From positions 62,001 through 126,000 of the forward strand of contig VCMS01000012.1 of assembly GCA_022539475.1 (NCBI GenBank): DNA of 64,000 bases, given 5' to 3'. This document shows, one piece after another, positions 31,315 to 41,762 of the stretch. Below the pieces are notes generated by a model. It worked only from the letters and a program-made list of their open reading frames with translations. It did no database searches and was not told the origin of the DNA. A program made the position numbers and the translations under genes. Position 1 is the first letter of the stretch. Each line of letters begins with the position of its first letter. This stretch comes from Gracilaria domingensis. Taxonomy: Eukaryota > Rhodophyta > Florideophyceae > Gracilariales > Gracilariaceae.

Positions 31315-31595
31315 TATGGTACACGGCAGTATGAAGCGCGTGCTCAGCAAACGTTGCAGAGAGCTACGCTGTCGTCTCCTTGGTCCTTGGATGGGCAAAC
31401 AGAGCAGGGAAGAAGTCGGTTCCCCCGTCTGGTCCCCCTCGCCTCCTCCGGGCGGGGCCAGACGCCGTCTCGTTCATTCTAGACCCCGTTCTACCGCTCT
31501 CGGAGCCCCTCGTCAGCTCTCGAGCAGCGGGAGATCAGTGAACCTCACGCGAACTGCGAGCAGCCCGCGCGTGTACAATTGTACACATAGCCACA
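31315..31595 (-). repeat. 3' LTR of the copia element
   Basis: 281 bp, direct copy of 38768-39048. In element orientation it begins TGTGGCTATG and ends GTGTACCATA. It contains the short palindrome GTGTACAATTGTACAC. Confidence 0.9.
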
Positions 31596-32235
31596 CACCC
31601 CCCGCTCGCACCGTACCCGTTTCTCTCCATGAAAAAGGAGCCATTCATCTCCAAGGGTAGCGGTGCGGGATCACGGTAAGGACGAAATGCAAAGTGGTGT
31701 AGCAATCGAACAACCAGTAAGAGTGCGGTAGTGCGAGCGAAGTAGGACATCCATCGCAGTCACTAAGATAGCGCGAACAATAACAAATTATCTTAACAAT
31801 AAAGAAACGTTGTTGATCCATGTCCTAAAGTTTTCCGGCCAAGAGCAAAGAACACAGAGTGTCAGAGACACCAATATATCCAGTACATAACCACTCATTA
31901 TGACACAACTCAAACCAGTAGGTTCCAGCCAGGATGAAAATGTAAACGGCACCGAACCAACAATATCATCACGGCGCGTTGCTGGGTCAAATATTTTGCC
32001 CTGCGCCGCCGGATCCCAAGTACATAAGGACAGCTTCAAGTTCCTGCTGGATCCAAGTCTTTTGTAGGCCAACCTCCCAAGCTGAAACGCAAGATCACGG
32101 ACGATCTCTATATCGTCGGCAAGAACCAAGCAGTGGAGAGCAGGGCGCGGCTCAGCCGTGTTCTAGAACTCCCACACGCAACCTCTACTCGTTTCTTGGT
32201 TCGAAGTGGGCCTTTTCAGGCAGCTTTACGTCGCG

Positions 32236-33870
32236 ATGAGAGATGTTACCAGCGCCGACGGGGGACACAAGTCTGGGCTACAAGAAGTGGTGCCTAGCGC
32301 GAGAAATTCGACGTGGCGTTGTAGCTCAGCACTCCGCGGTGCGCACGTACAGGTTGACATGCGTCGGGAAGCAGTGGTCAGGGACCCGCGGCGCATGGAT
32401 AAATCAGTCGTGAAACGGTGCATTAGTCGAAACCGTGCTTCAACGCAACTTCCAGATTTTAGATCTCTCTGGATCCTGTCTTCGACAACAAACGAAAACA
32501 AAAGAAGACGGCTCTCAGGGCAAACGGTCCATACTGTACCGACTCAGAAGGCAAAAACAGCCCGTAGTTCTGAGGCAGATGCTGCTAATCAACAGCATTC
32601 CGAAAAGACTATTACTCAAAGTCGTTATCCCCAGCGTGTGCGCAAAACTCGGTACTTCTTTGTTCGCCAGCCCACGGCAAGCACCCAGCCTGAGGACGGA
32701 AAGATTCATGAGCCCGACGTGACTGCTCCATCTGCACCTCTAGAAGATGGTACTTCCGCAAGCAGCTCTGAGCAGGAATGGAACTTCACTAGTGTAGTTT
32801 CCATCACTCGAAACGCAGAAGCAGCGGATGAACTGTATCACTTAGAACACCTTTCAGGGGAAATTCGGTCGCTACCACCGGCTGATTGTTTCGCACTTGT
32901 AGGGGAAACATTATTTGAATGGTGCAGAAAACGGCCGGGAGTGAAAGCGGATCACGCTGTAGCGTTGCGCTACGGTCTGTATGAATGTAATGCCGGGACC
33001 ATATGGTCCATAGACGAAGTTATGTTCGTGGCGAATACTTGTTTTTCACCAGGGCAATACGGCGTCAGGATCTTGGAGGGTCCAGCGTACTACGCAAGGA
33101 ATCACGACGAGCCACATTGGGGCTGGAGTTGTGTGACCTTAAACAGCATTGAAGGCCCAGGGCTCTGTGCAGCACTAGTGGCACAGGCAATATGGGAGGG
33201 CCCAGTGATTTGTGAAGTGCAAAGACTTGGTAATCGTGTCTCGCTCATTCCCCGGCAAAGCGTCTCTGCAATTGATGCTTTGGGCCGTCACTGTGTGGCT
33301 CACCCACAAGTTCCAGTAAGAGTCTCGTGTCCGGGTCGGCGCCCCCATTTAAAAGGCACCAAAAAGTACCAGATCACTGACTCTCACATGATGGTGTCCA
33401 GTACGGATGACTTGTGTATGCATGCCTCACTAATCAATGCCGCAGAACGAGTAGCGGGCGCACGGTTCACGAAGTGCACCTTACTGTCATCAGAACTTCC
33501 TGCATTATTAAGCTTCACAGATATGGCACGATGGTTGCAAGACAAGGCAGGCAACATGAAGTTAAATCGTGTGAAGGTACCAAAGTCACAACCAAGCCGA
33601 CTTCGATGGTTGGCAACGCGGTGTGCCGGAGTATACTTGGTACGCTTGAGAAAGAGAAATGTGGACCACGTATTATGCGTCGATGCAAACACCTGTGAAG
33701 TTCTAGATGCCGTGGAGCCATGCCCACTTGAGCTTTCTTACTTGACCCTGTGTGCATGTTTGGGTGGTATGGGTGAGGGTGTAAGTGAAATGGAGCTGCG
33801 CGAACTCGTCTTCTTCCATCGCTCAAAGGGAACCTTCTTGCATAAGGCGAGGGTGACCGAGAGTACTTAA
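32236..33870 (+). CDS. Antisense ORF inside the copia element, candidate papain-like domain (544 aa)
   Basis: An open frame starts at ATG 32236 on the strand opposite to gag-pol, between the RNase H end and the 3' LTR, with internal stops absent. Residues 1 to about 190 are basic and low in structure (NENKRRRLSG, SRYPQRVRKTRYF). Residues of about 190-540 look globular. LCMHASLINAAERVAG followed ~100 residues later by VYLVRLRKRNVDHVLCVDAN and VLDAVEPCPLEL resembles the Cys-His-Asp layout of papain-fold cysteine peptidases (C39/OTU-like). The assignment rests on motif spacing alone. Antisense or extra 3' ORFs are known in some LTR elements of plants. No function is proven; deubiquitinase-like or structural roles are both possible. 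Confidence 0.5.
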   Translation: MRDVTSADGGHKSGLQEVVPSARNSTWRCSSALRGAHVQVDMRREAVVRDPRRMDKSVVKRCISRNRASTQLPDFRSLWILSSTTNENKRRRLSGQTVHTVPTQKAKTARSSEADAANQQHSEKTITQSRYPQRVRKTRYFFVRQPTASTQPEDGKIHEPDVTAPSAPLEDGTSASSSEQEWNFTSVVSITRNAEAADELYHLEHLSGEIRSLPPADCFALVGETLFEWCRKRPGVKADHAVALRYGLYECNAGTIWSIDEVMFVANTCFSPGQYGVRILEGPAYYARNHDEPHWGWSCVTLNSIEGPGLCAALVAQAIWEGPVICEVQRLGNRVSLIPRQSVSAIDALGRHCVAHPQVPVRVSCPGRRPHLKGTKKYQITDSHMMVSSTDDLCMHASLINAAERVAGARFTKCTLLSSELPALLSFTDMARWLQDKAGNMKLNRVKVPKSQPSRLRWLATRCAGVYLVRLRKRNVDHVLCVDANTCEVLDAVEPCPLELSYLTLCACLGGMGEGVSEMELRELVFFHRSKGTFLHKARVTEST

Positions 33871-33915
33871 AAAGTTTACCTCTCAGATCTTGAGACTAAG
33901 AAAGCATTTCTCGGC

Positions 33916-35292
33916 CTAGTTTGTGTTCGAAACTCTCTTCGCATATTGAAGTAACGACGCAGGTATCACCCCTGTCCTCATCACCTCATTGAGCATCCGG
34001 AACATCACAACGTTACGTTTTGTCAATGCATCCGCAAGATTACGGGAGCCTTTAACCCACTGGAGAATAGATATCTCTCCTGTCTCGAACGAATCCCGAA
34101 GTCTCGCCACCGTTGGTCGAAGGCGATAATCTTTCCCTTCGTGGAGGGTCGTGATCGTGGAATGTAATCCATCGGAGTCTACAGTTAGGACAAACGGGAG
34201 GACCATCTTCGCTACATAAACCCGCACTATAGCACCCGACATCATCGCCCCACGGTCCGCCGAGAGGGCAGCAGCCAGGATCTCTGCTCCAATCGAGCTG
34301 AAAGAGACCCTGGCTTGCTTGGAACTCGTCCAGTCAAGCATGTGGAACACTGGATCTCCACCCCCCGCAGGCATGAAAAGTCCCGAGAGATAGCCGGTCT
34401 GCCCATACGAGCCCTTTCCCTGACTGGCATCCGAGAAAGCAAGGTATCGCGGAGCGATTCCGAGAGAAGGAGGACGCTTGTACAGAAGCTCGGGCTTCAG
34501 AGACTGCATTTCACCAAGGACGTGGTTCGCTAAGATCAAGTCTGACACTAGTAACTTCGAGGTGCGTTGTTGCAAGTAACTGGCAGCAAATGAGGCTTGT
34601 GGAAGGACGCCATGGCCTAGGAAGTTAAGCGATCCAGTAAGACCGAGAAACTCAGTCCGCTCACCAGAGGTGCATGGGGAGTTAAAGCTTTTGCGGCGTT
34701 GCCTTGTGATCGACAACTTCCGAATACTGCCCATGAACTCTTCCATATTCACTGAGACGGACCCATCATCTTCCCGACGGATACGTAGCCGGTTGAAGAT
34801 GAGCCTGCGTGAAGTATCGAACTTTCCAACAGTGAATCTTGCACTGATCTCGTGGTGGAATCGTTCGAGGTCCTCCGGAAGCCCCGTGATAAGCATATCG
34901 TCAACGACTTTTGCCAATGCGAGCCTAATAGACCCGTCCTTGTTTCGAAGTATAAAGAGTTGCGGGAGTCCTGGGAGGGGCTCGATCTCCTTCTCCGATA
35001 GCCAATTTTCAACCGTGAGCTGCCAGAGTCGCCCGGACTCAACTAGGCCGTAGGTCGGAGCTAAAAGCTTCCAAACATGACCTGGAGTTGCCCATCCTTT
35101 GGGAGGAACCATGAAGATATCGCGCCTCAGTTCACCGCCCTGTAGATACGCACCCTTGATATCAAGTGTGGCAAGTGGAAGCCCCAAGGTAGCTGCAATC
35201 GAGAGCACTGTTCGAATGACAGGAAACTGCGCGGATGAAGAGTCCTTTCGGATTCCCTCTTTCTCCCTGTCCCTATTACCGTGGGGAACCAA
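33916..35292 (-). mobile_element. Copia element: reverse transcriptase and RNase H region
   Basis: Part of the 31315-39048 element. Shows the copia RT core (TLDIKGAYLQG, a VDDMLITG catalytic segment) and RNase H features (LAFSDASQGKG, TVDSDGLHSTI, LADALTKRN). Fossil polyprotein segment. Confidence 0.85.
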
Positions 35293-37424
35293 GCGACACT
35301 TGAGACGAAGCGCGCCCTCTTCACCATCATCCTTAATGTGAAAGAAGTGGTGAGAAGTAACGATGTTTGCTTCCTCGGGAGAGCAGATCGGCGCACTTCC
35401 AAATAGCGTCCCTTGTAGACGGCTTTCTCTTTGGCTATGGATTTCTCAACAACCCATCTTGGCAAGAACTGTGTTCGGAATTCAGAGACTTGGTTTTTCC
35501 CTAGCACGGGAAGAGCACTCTTCAGAATCTCTTGCTCTGCTGAGCGGAGTTGAACCGGTGGATTGACCTGTTGGACCGCAGTAGCACCAATATCTTTGTC
35601 CGGACGAGGCGGGTCGTGCGGGATACCAATGTCTCTCTCAGGGTCATCTACGACTTGTGGTTTCTTTCCAGCAAGTAAGGAACAAACATTGGGGTGATAA
35701 GACCAAAGTGTTGCCTCATCATTCAGCAGAAAACCTATCGACTGCTTTCGGGGCTCGTCCGATGGTTTATCTTTCACAGCGGGTTCTGAGCTCATGCTCG
35801 GCTCCTCTCCACCGACTTTGGGATTCACACTCTCACTCACCTCCACAATACCGTGTGAAAGTGGCGAGGTGTACCCAAGACTATCGAGTTCCACGAGCAG
35901 AGCGGATGTTGGTACGAGACGAACATCTTCGTAGGCGGCACGAATACTAGGGCCCTCGTGTTGTTCATTCGAAGAAAGCAGAAGTGAATGTTCTTGCGCT
36001 TCGCGCACAAAACCAACCTTCCACTCGCCAAATTTGGGGCCTCTCTTAAAGTAATACACCGCTGTGCCTTTCGGAAAGTGAGTCTGTGAGAGTACCTTCG
36101 GGCTGCGAGTCTTCTCGACGGTGTGAATCGCCCTCCTCGCTACCTGTTCCTGGTACGCCTCGAGGAGTTCCGCAGATACCTTGGACTGCGGGAGCCCCAT
36201 AAGGCTTGGGGTGTAGCCTCGAACGAGTTCGAAGCTGCTCATCTTCCGACTGCCGTACATGCAGTTGCTCAGGAATGTCCCACGAGAGAGAATCTCTTCG
36301 TAGGAGAACTTGGTTTTGCGAACCGCCGAAAAGTAGCTTGCGTCCCGAAGGAGTCGGGTGCAGACAAGCCTCACGATTGCATTCTTTGACTCCACCACGC
36401 CAATCTTGTTATGTCTACGCGCGGGGCGCGGCTCATAAGAGATAGAGTGCGCACTAAGGAAGTTCTTGAAGGTGCCTTTGTCGAATTCGGGGTCGCCAGA
36501 GAGTGATTCCGGTGGGCCATGGATATTCACCCAGTGTTGCTCGAAAGCAGACTTGACCTCACTCAACTCCCTTGTCTCAAGCATTGCCGTGACGGAAAAT
36601 GCTGAGGAAGCATCCACCATATGTAAGATGGGAAGGTTGTCCATCTCTGAAACAAAGAGAAAGTCAATCTGGACATGTGTGTTGAATGGCACCAGCAGCC
36701 GCCGGAAGGAAACTTTCCTGGACGAAGAAGGACGCCCGGTAGATTCGCATGTTGTGCACTTACTCAAGGCCGACCCGAGCGCCTGTTGCAGTACTGGAGT
36801 AAGAACACCAGCCCGCCGACAGATCTCCTTCATGTCTTCCATAGGCATGTAAGTGAAGCCATGGAGCTTTGACGCGAAACGGCGGCAGACCTTCTGGTCG
36901 CTATACCTCTTCCTCAGTGCCTTCACAGAGGTTTTTCCGATCAGGCTGCGGTAGCAGGCGAAATAAGAAGAAATGGCTTCACTTGTGCTAGGCATTACCA
37001 AGAGTCTGGTTCGAATGGTGTCGTCCGGGTCGCCTGGAAGCTGTGAACTGTACGTCTGGAGCTTGAAATACTTGTCAGACAGTATCCCCTCGGGAACGAT
37101 TAGGAGACTTTCGCCGCCTAGCAAGTTACTCTGATGAAGAAGTTTGTTGCCGACCAACAGTATCCCGTCACCAGCGACAAGGTAGAACGGCAGAGACGCC
37201 TTTTTTCCATCAATATCGGTCAGAGGGAGATCCCAGATGGCGAATACCAATCGAGCGTCGTCGCAGTTTGTGCCATACCCGTGGTAGAAGGGTTCACAGT
37301 CAAGGGGGCGGAGTCGAAAGGGAATGTCGAGAGCCGAGGCCATTCGTGCTGCCGACTTCACGCCACCGACACTTCTAGGACAACCAAGGTCCAGAATAGG
37401 ATTCGGGTCATCCGCTCCTTTCAA
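35127..37424 (-). mobile_element. Copia element: protease and integrase region
   Basis: Part of the 31315-39048 element. A protease-like LDLGCPRSVGG lies at the start. An integrase zinc-binding segment ends in CTTCESTGRP, followed by the integrase core (HVQIDFLFVSEMDNLPILHM, then DPEFDKGTFKNFL and RRHNKIGVVES). Fossil polyprotein segment. Confidence 0.85.
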
Positions 37425-37447
37425 ATTTGGGGCTCCACGCCTTATTA

Positions 37448-38740
37448 TTAGGCTTGATTGGCGTTCGAAGGTGTGGAGCCTCGACGAAAAAACCCCTCAG
37501 ACGATTTGTTCTTCTCGGATGACTCCTTCTCCAGTCGAACCATTCTCTGTAGATAAGTTTCTCCGTCCTTATATTTGCAATCCTTCGAGTTTCGGTAATG
37601 CTGGGTAGATCCACAATCAAAGCAGAAGCCCTTCTTCGAAGCGTTCTGTCGCTTATTCGAGGGATCCCCGCGGCCCTCAGAACGGCTCTGAGACTGGCCT
37701 CTTTTCTTCTTTCCAGTCTTCTTGGAATTGCGCTGCACGCCTCCATCAAAAGACTGCTGTGGCTCAGACGGAGAGACCCCGTACGAAAGTAAGGCTTTGT
37801 GAACTCTCTGCTGAACCATGGTCTCAATTTCGTTGCGGGACAGCTCGTTAGAAGCCTGCTTTGTAGCAGAAGAAAGCGAGTACAACATGGAGACAGCATC
37901 ATCGAGGTGCAAGACTACTCGAGGAGCTGCGGGCTTTGCAATCGCTTTTATGTTTTCAGGCTTGCTGTCACCCTTCCGTTCAGGTAAACGTGGAAGTTGC
38001 AGGGCCAATGCATCGGATGATTCCTTCAACTTTTTCCGGTACTCCTGGAAGTGGGACTGCATGGCCTCCATGGTCTCCGGAATTTCTACGGGTTCGAGGG
38101 TTCCGACCAAAGAATCAGAGACTTCTCTAATCCTCTGCATCACACCGAACGGAACGAGACCACCATCCACTGCTGTCTGCCCCTGTTCGGCGCGAGACTG
38201 TGCTTGAGAGAGGAGCTGTAAAACAGCATTGTGAAGCGTGTTTTCTGGGAGCTTCGAATTGTTGATGAGCATGATAGCAAGAACTTCACCAATGTCAGTT
38301 GAAGATTCAAACCCGGCATGGATCAAATGTTGAGATGCAAGTCCACGGAAACGGTCTACAAATGCCACCAAGTCTTCATTGTTTTTACGACGGCAGTTTG
38401 ATACCTTGTTGAAAGAGGATATGAGGCGGTTGACCATAGCAATTGGAGGATCCACCACAACCAAATCAACAATTTCCTGAACAGCCTGAATCTGGTCGTC
38501 CTGACAAAAGTCAATTTGCCCTTTCGCTTGGGCTTCTTCGACTATGCTCTTTTGCGCATGAGGTAAGCCATGTTACACAAGAAGCCGACCCAAGATAGTA
38601 AACATAGTTTTATATCTTTTGTCCGGCCCTTTTTCGGCTGCAATACGAATAATATTGACCCATTCAGAGATTTCTTGACGCCACTAGAGAAGATCTTTTG
38701 CAGCATCGAAGGACGGTACATCATGAGCGTTTGACATTTT
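37448..38740 (-). mobile_element. Copia element: gag region
   Basis: Part of the 31315-39048 element. A UBN2-like gag core (MVNRLISSFNKVSNCR, LVAFVDRFRGLASQHL) is followed by a basic stretch and one zinc knuckle, CFDCGSTQHYRNSKDC. Related to the fragment at about 30690-30930. Fossil. Confidence 0.85.
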
Positions 38741-38767
38741 TGACAGCGTTGGCTCTGGGCTCATAAA

Positions 38768-39048
38768 TATGGTACACGGCAGTATGAGGCGCGTGCTCAG
38801 CAAACATTGCAGAGAGCTACGCTGTCGTCTCCTTGGTCCTTGGATGGGCAAACAGAGCAGGGAAGAAGTCGGTTCCCCCGTCTGGTCCCCCTCGCCTCCT
38901 CCGGGCGGGGCCAGACGCCGTCTCGTTTATTCTAGACCCCGTTCTACCGCTCTCGGAGCCCCTCGTCAGCTCTCGAGCAGCGGGAGATCGGTGAACCTCA
39001 CGCAAACTGCGAGCAGCCCGCGCGTGTACAATTGTACACATAGCCACA
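38768..39048 (-). repeat. 5' LTR of the copia element
   Basis: 281 bp, about 98% identical to 31315-31595. Followed directly by the CGTAT target duplication at 39049-39053. Confidence 0.9.
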
Positions 39049-39053
39049 CGTAT

Positions 39054-40147
39054 ATTATCAGATTATGAGTTTGCTTTCACAGCTGCGAAGGTGTCGCTTT
39101 ACAGATAAGATTGGTGTCAAGAACGTGTGGACTTCACGAAGTCACGTCATCATTCTGTAGTCGTCGCTACAAGCGTGACTCACAACATAGTTGTGAGTGT
39201 CCACCGTATCGACAAATAACACGATCATCGTGTTCTTTCTTCGTAGAAGGCGTACGAAAAGCGATTGTGCCTGTCCAGTATCTGCTTGGTTGCAGCGCAC
39301 TTCACGAGGCACATTACTTGCTATCACGCACCAGGCGCGCGGCCGCGGTTTCGAAGGGAAGAGGTACAGAGAGAGAGAGAGGCGATGCGAGAAGATAACG
39401 CGGCCTAATTATGTTACCGGGTATGCGAAGCAAAACCAATTAAGCAAAATTTTCTGCGTAGCTCAACGCCAACGGCGTGAGGCTGTCCAGACGCCCATTT
39501 CCGTCGTTGCTGCTCCACGACGCTCCCCTGCCGCGCGCTGTTAATGAACAAACACCTTGGTGTCAACACAAGGAGCACGTAAGCGAGAGCGGCCAAACTT
39601 AATAATATTTCGCGCCGTTTAATTCTGTTCTCACGTGCTGCCACGCTTCGTGCGCCGCTCCCTCCTGCGCCACGTGGGCGCACCATTGCTCCGACGTCGC
39701 CCGGATTTTTAAAAATAACGCGCCACGTCTGCGTGCTCATTCGACGCCTTTCTCTATCTTTACACACGGCGCTTCACTATGGGTGAGCGCCGCTGCCCTC
39801 ACCGTTCGCCGCCACCGCTGTCGGAGGATGCTTGTCCCCCGCCACTTCAAGCTGCTGCGTTTCAAATCTGGCGCAATGCGTGAGCTTTACTCAGTTTGCA
39901 CCACTTGAATCTGTCGTCGCTTTGCTTGCCAATGCTTGTGAGATCGCCACATGGCTGCCGCAGCCACCATGACAGTTTGGTTTGCTTGTCGCTTGTCGAG
40001 TGCAGCCGTATGCTCACTATTTAAAACCGCTTGACTGGGGTCACGCACGTTTACGCCCCGCGTCAGAAAGCTCGCAGCGGCAGCGGCTTGCTCCCAATCT
40101 CCACTCTGACCTCGTCAACATCTTAGTACATTTCGTTCCTACTCATC
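39054..40147. promoter_or_regulatory. Intergenic and promoter region of the secreted-protein gene
   Basis: No supported gene; a 117-codon minus ORF at 39414-39767 has no recognised domain. A TATA-like TATTTAAAA lies at 40018-40026, 122 bp before the ATG at 40148. Confidence 0.5.
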
Positions 40148-41089
40148 ATGCAACTTTTCGTCGTTGTGTCTATCTTCGCAGTTCTGGCCTGTGCTACAGC
40201 GCAAGGCGGTGAAAACTATTTCGCCGCCCAATGTGCGGGAGAGGGACCCCGATGCATTCCGTGGACAGCTGGATCCTCTCGGGTATGTATGCCGTATAGA
40301 TGGATGAGTGCCCAACCGGGACCATGTATACAAGCCGCTTGCAACTATTGCTACGTTGGAAGCCGTCGTTTTGATGTATCTGTTTGTCGTCGACTAGCAA
40401 TCTACAAGAACTGCTTCAACGGCAGAGCTCCCACGCGACAGCCCGCTAGACCGGCACCTCCGGCTCCGAGACCAGCTCCGAGACCGGCTCCGGTCGCACC
40501 GAGACCGGCTCCGCCTGCACCTAGCGGAAGCTGCGCATTCAGGGCTGAGGGAGACAAGGTTGTGATTCCTTCATGGGCTCTGCCGGGTGCGCCTGGCTGG
40601 AATAAGAATGGTGACGGGTCGATGACCTACAAGCCTGGTGGTGGCGGTGGTATTGACCGACAAGGCTCAGGCCAGATTTGCGCTAACATCAGGGTGAAGC
40701 AGGACGGACAATACTATTTCACAGTTCGCTCTCGTGCCCCTCATGGCACGGAACACAATGACGCGTGGTTCAGGTTCTCCGGTGGATTCCAGTTGTTCAA
40801 GCCTGGAAATGGGATGGTCCGTGGTAACTCCGGATGGTATAAGGGATACCAGAATAGTGGAGGGAATCGCATGGCCGACTACATTGTGACCATCGACTTC
40901 AATGGGCATCAGTTCATTACAAACTACCTCAATAGTTGGACCACTTATCAGGTGTGCATGTCGGGCCGTAGCACACGCTTCTCTGTGTATTCTCTTGTGT
41001 TTATCAAGTGTTCAGGACAGAGTTGCAGCCGGTTTGGACCACAGATGAGGAACGCTATGTCTTCACTGCCGACATCCAAATGCTATTGA
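40148..41089 (+). CDS. Secreted Cys-rich protein with Pro/Ala linker and C-terminal beta-sandwich-like domain (313 aa)
   Basis: ATG 40148 opens a clear signal peptide (MQLFVVVSIFAVLACATAQ, cleavage likely after AQ). Residues of about 20-95 form a small domain with many Cys (CAGEGPRC, CIQAACNYC, CRRLAIYKNC). Residues of about 97-128 are a PAP-rich linker (PAPRPAPRPAPVAP). Residues of about 130-300 form a domain starting SGSCAFRAEGDKVVIP with a Gly run, then DGQYYFTVRSRAPHGTEHNDAWFRF and ending in a Cys-rich FIKCSGQSC. The layout resembles an extracellular carbohydrate-binding protein with two modules joined by a flexible linker. The HNDAWFRF segment recalls beta-sandwich sugar-binding modules, but no family was assigned. 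An extracellular-matrix role is inferred from the signal peptide and layout. Confidence 0.8.
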   Translation: MQLFVVVSIFAVLACATAQGGENYFAAQCAGEGPRCIPWTAGSSRVCMPYRWMSAQPGPCIQAACNYCYVGSRRFDVSVCRRLAIYKNCFNGRAPTRQPARPAPPAPRPAPRPAPVAPRPAPPAPSGSCAFRAEGDKVVIPSWALPGAPGWNKNGDGSMTYKPGGGGGIDRQGSGQICANIRVKQDGQYYFTVRSRAPHGTEHNDAWFRFSGGFQLFKPGNGMVRGNSGWYKGYQNSGGNRMADYIVTIDFNGHQFITNYLNSWTTYQVCMSGRSTRFSVYSLVFIKCSGQSCSRFGPQMRNAMSSLPTSKCY

Positions 41090-41762
41090 CTTGATTTCGG
41101 GATGGGTTTTGAACAACAGTAGCTTGAAATAGCGGGTGAACATATATTCCTTCTGGGGACAGAGAACTTCTGTTAATGTGTACATAAAGTGCAATCACGC
41201 CACTACGCTTCTCTGTGTACCTTTGGTAACCGGAGGTTGGCCTTTTGCTCCCAGATCATGGCAGACAGATACAAGTACAATTTGCGCTTCTGGCGACGCG
41301 AATGACTTGTTTGTTCCTACAGTGCGTCATTGTTCGTCAACGCTTGTTTCTCGCTCCTGTTGAGGAGGTAGTCGAGAGCAGGTGGACTAGTTAGCAAAAC
41401 TCTGCCCAGTATCTTACTGACGCTTGCTCGCGTATCCGTCTTCATTGTGTGGTCAATGACACAGAACACGGGACTCTCACGGCGGGGAGGAAGAGCGTAA
41501 TGATCCGCAATGTCGGTTACGTAACATGGGGCGGATGCGAAGTTCACGTCATCACAGCCGATCACACGTGTGCACGTACCGTTGTACACGGTGCGTTCCG
41601 TTTTCGAAACCGAGTTTGCAAATCAATTCGCTGTCAGTTGCGCTGGCAGCCGCGCAAGAAGGCCCCAACTCGCCGCGCTTCCCGCCCTCGTCCTTGCTCT
41701 CATTTGCAACGCCATCCGCACCTTCTTCCAGCGCTCCACCCCCGTCATCCGTGCGCTTCGAG
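41090..41762. other. Intergenic and 5' region of the mannosyltransferase gene
   Basis: No gene seen. The mannosyltransferase frame is open back to 41526, but the conserved protein begins near 41763, so this is probably leader sequence. Confidence 0.45.

Larger units (their letters stand above)
31315..39048 (-). mobile_element. Ty1/copia-type LTR retrotransposon, near-complete, young fossil
   Basis: About 7.7 kb bounded by two direct 281-bp LTRs and by the 5-bp target duplication CGTAT (31310-31314 and 39049-39053). Reading on the minus strand the order is 5' LTR, gag with a zinc knuckle, protease, integrase, reverse transcriptase, RNase H, then about 2.3 kb before the 3' LTR that carries a long antisense ORF. 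Integrase before reverse transcriptase is the copia order. The LTRs differ at about 5 of 281 sites (about 1.8%, all transitions), so insertion is recent on an evolutionary scale. The coding part looks broken in roughly two to three places. The insertion lies next to an older copia remnant. Confidence 0.92.

Noticed and set aside
39414-39767. 117-aa minus-strand ORF with one hydrophobic stretch
   Set aside because: No family features, atypical composition and overlap with the presumed promoter region of the secreted-protein gene.
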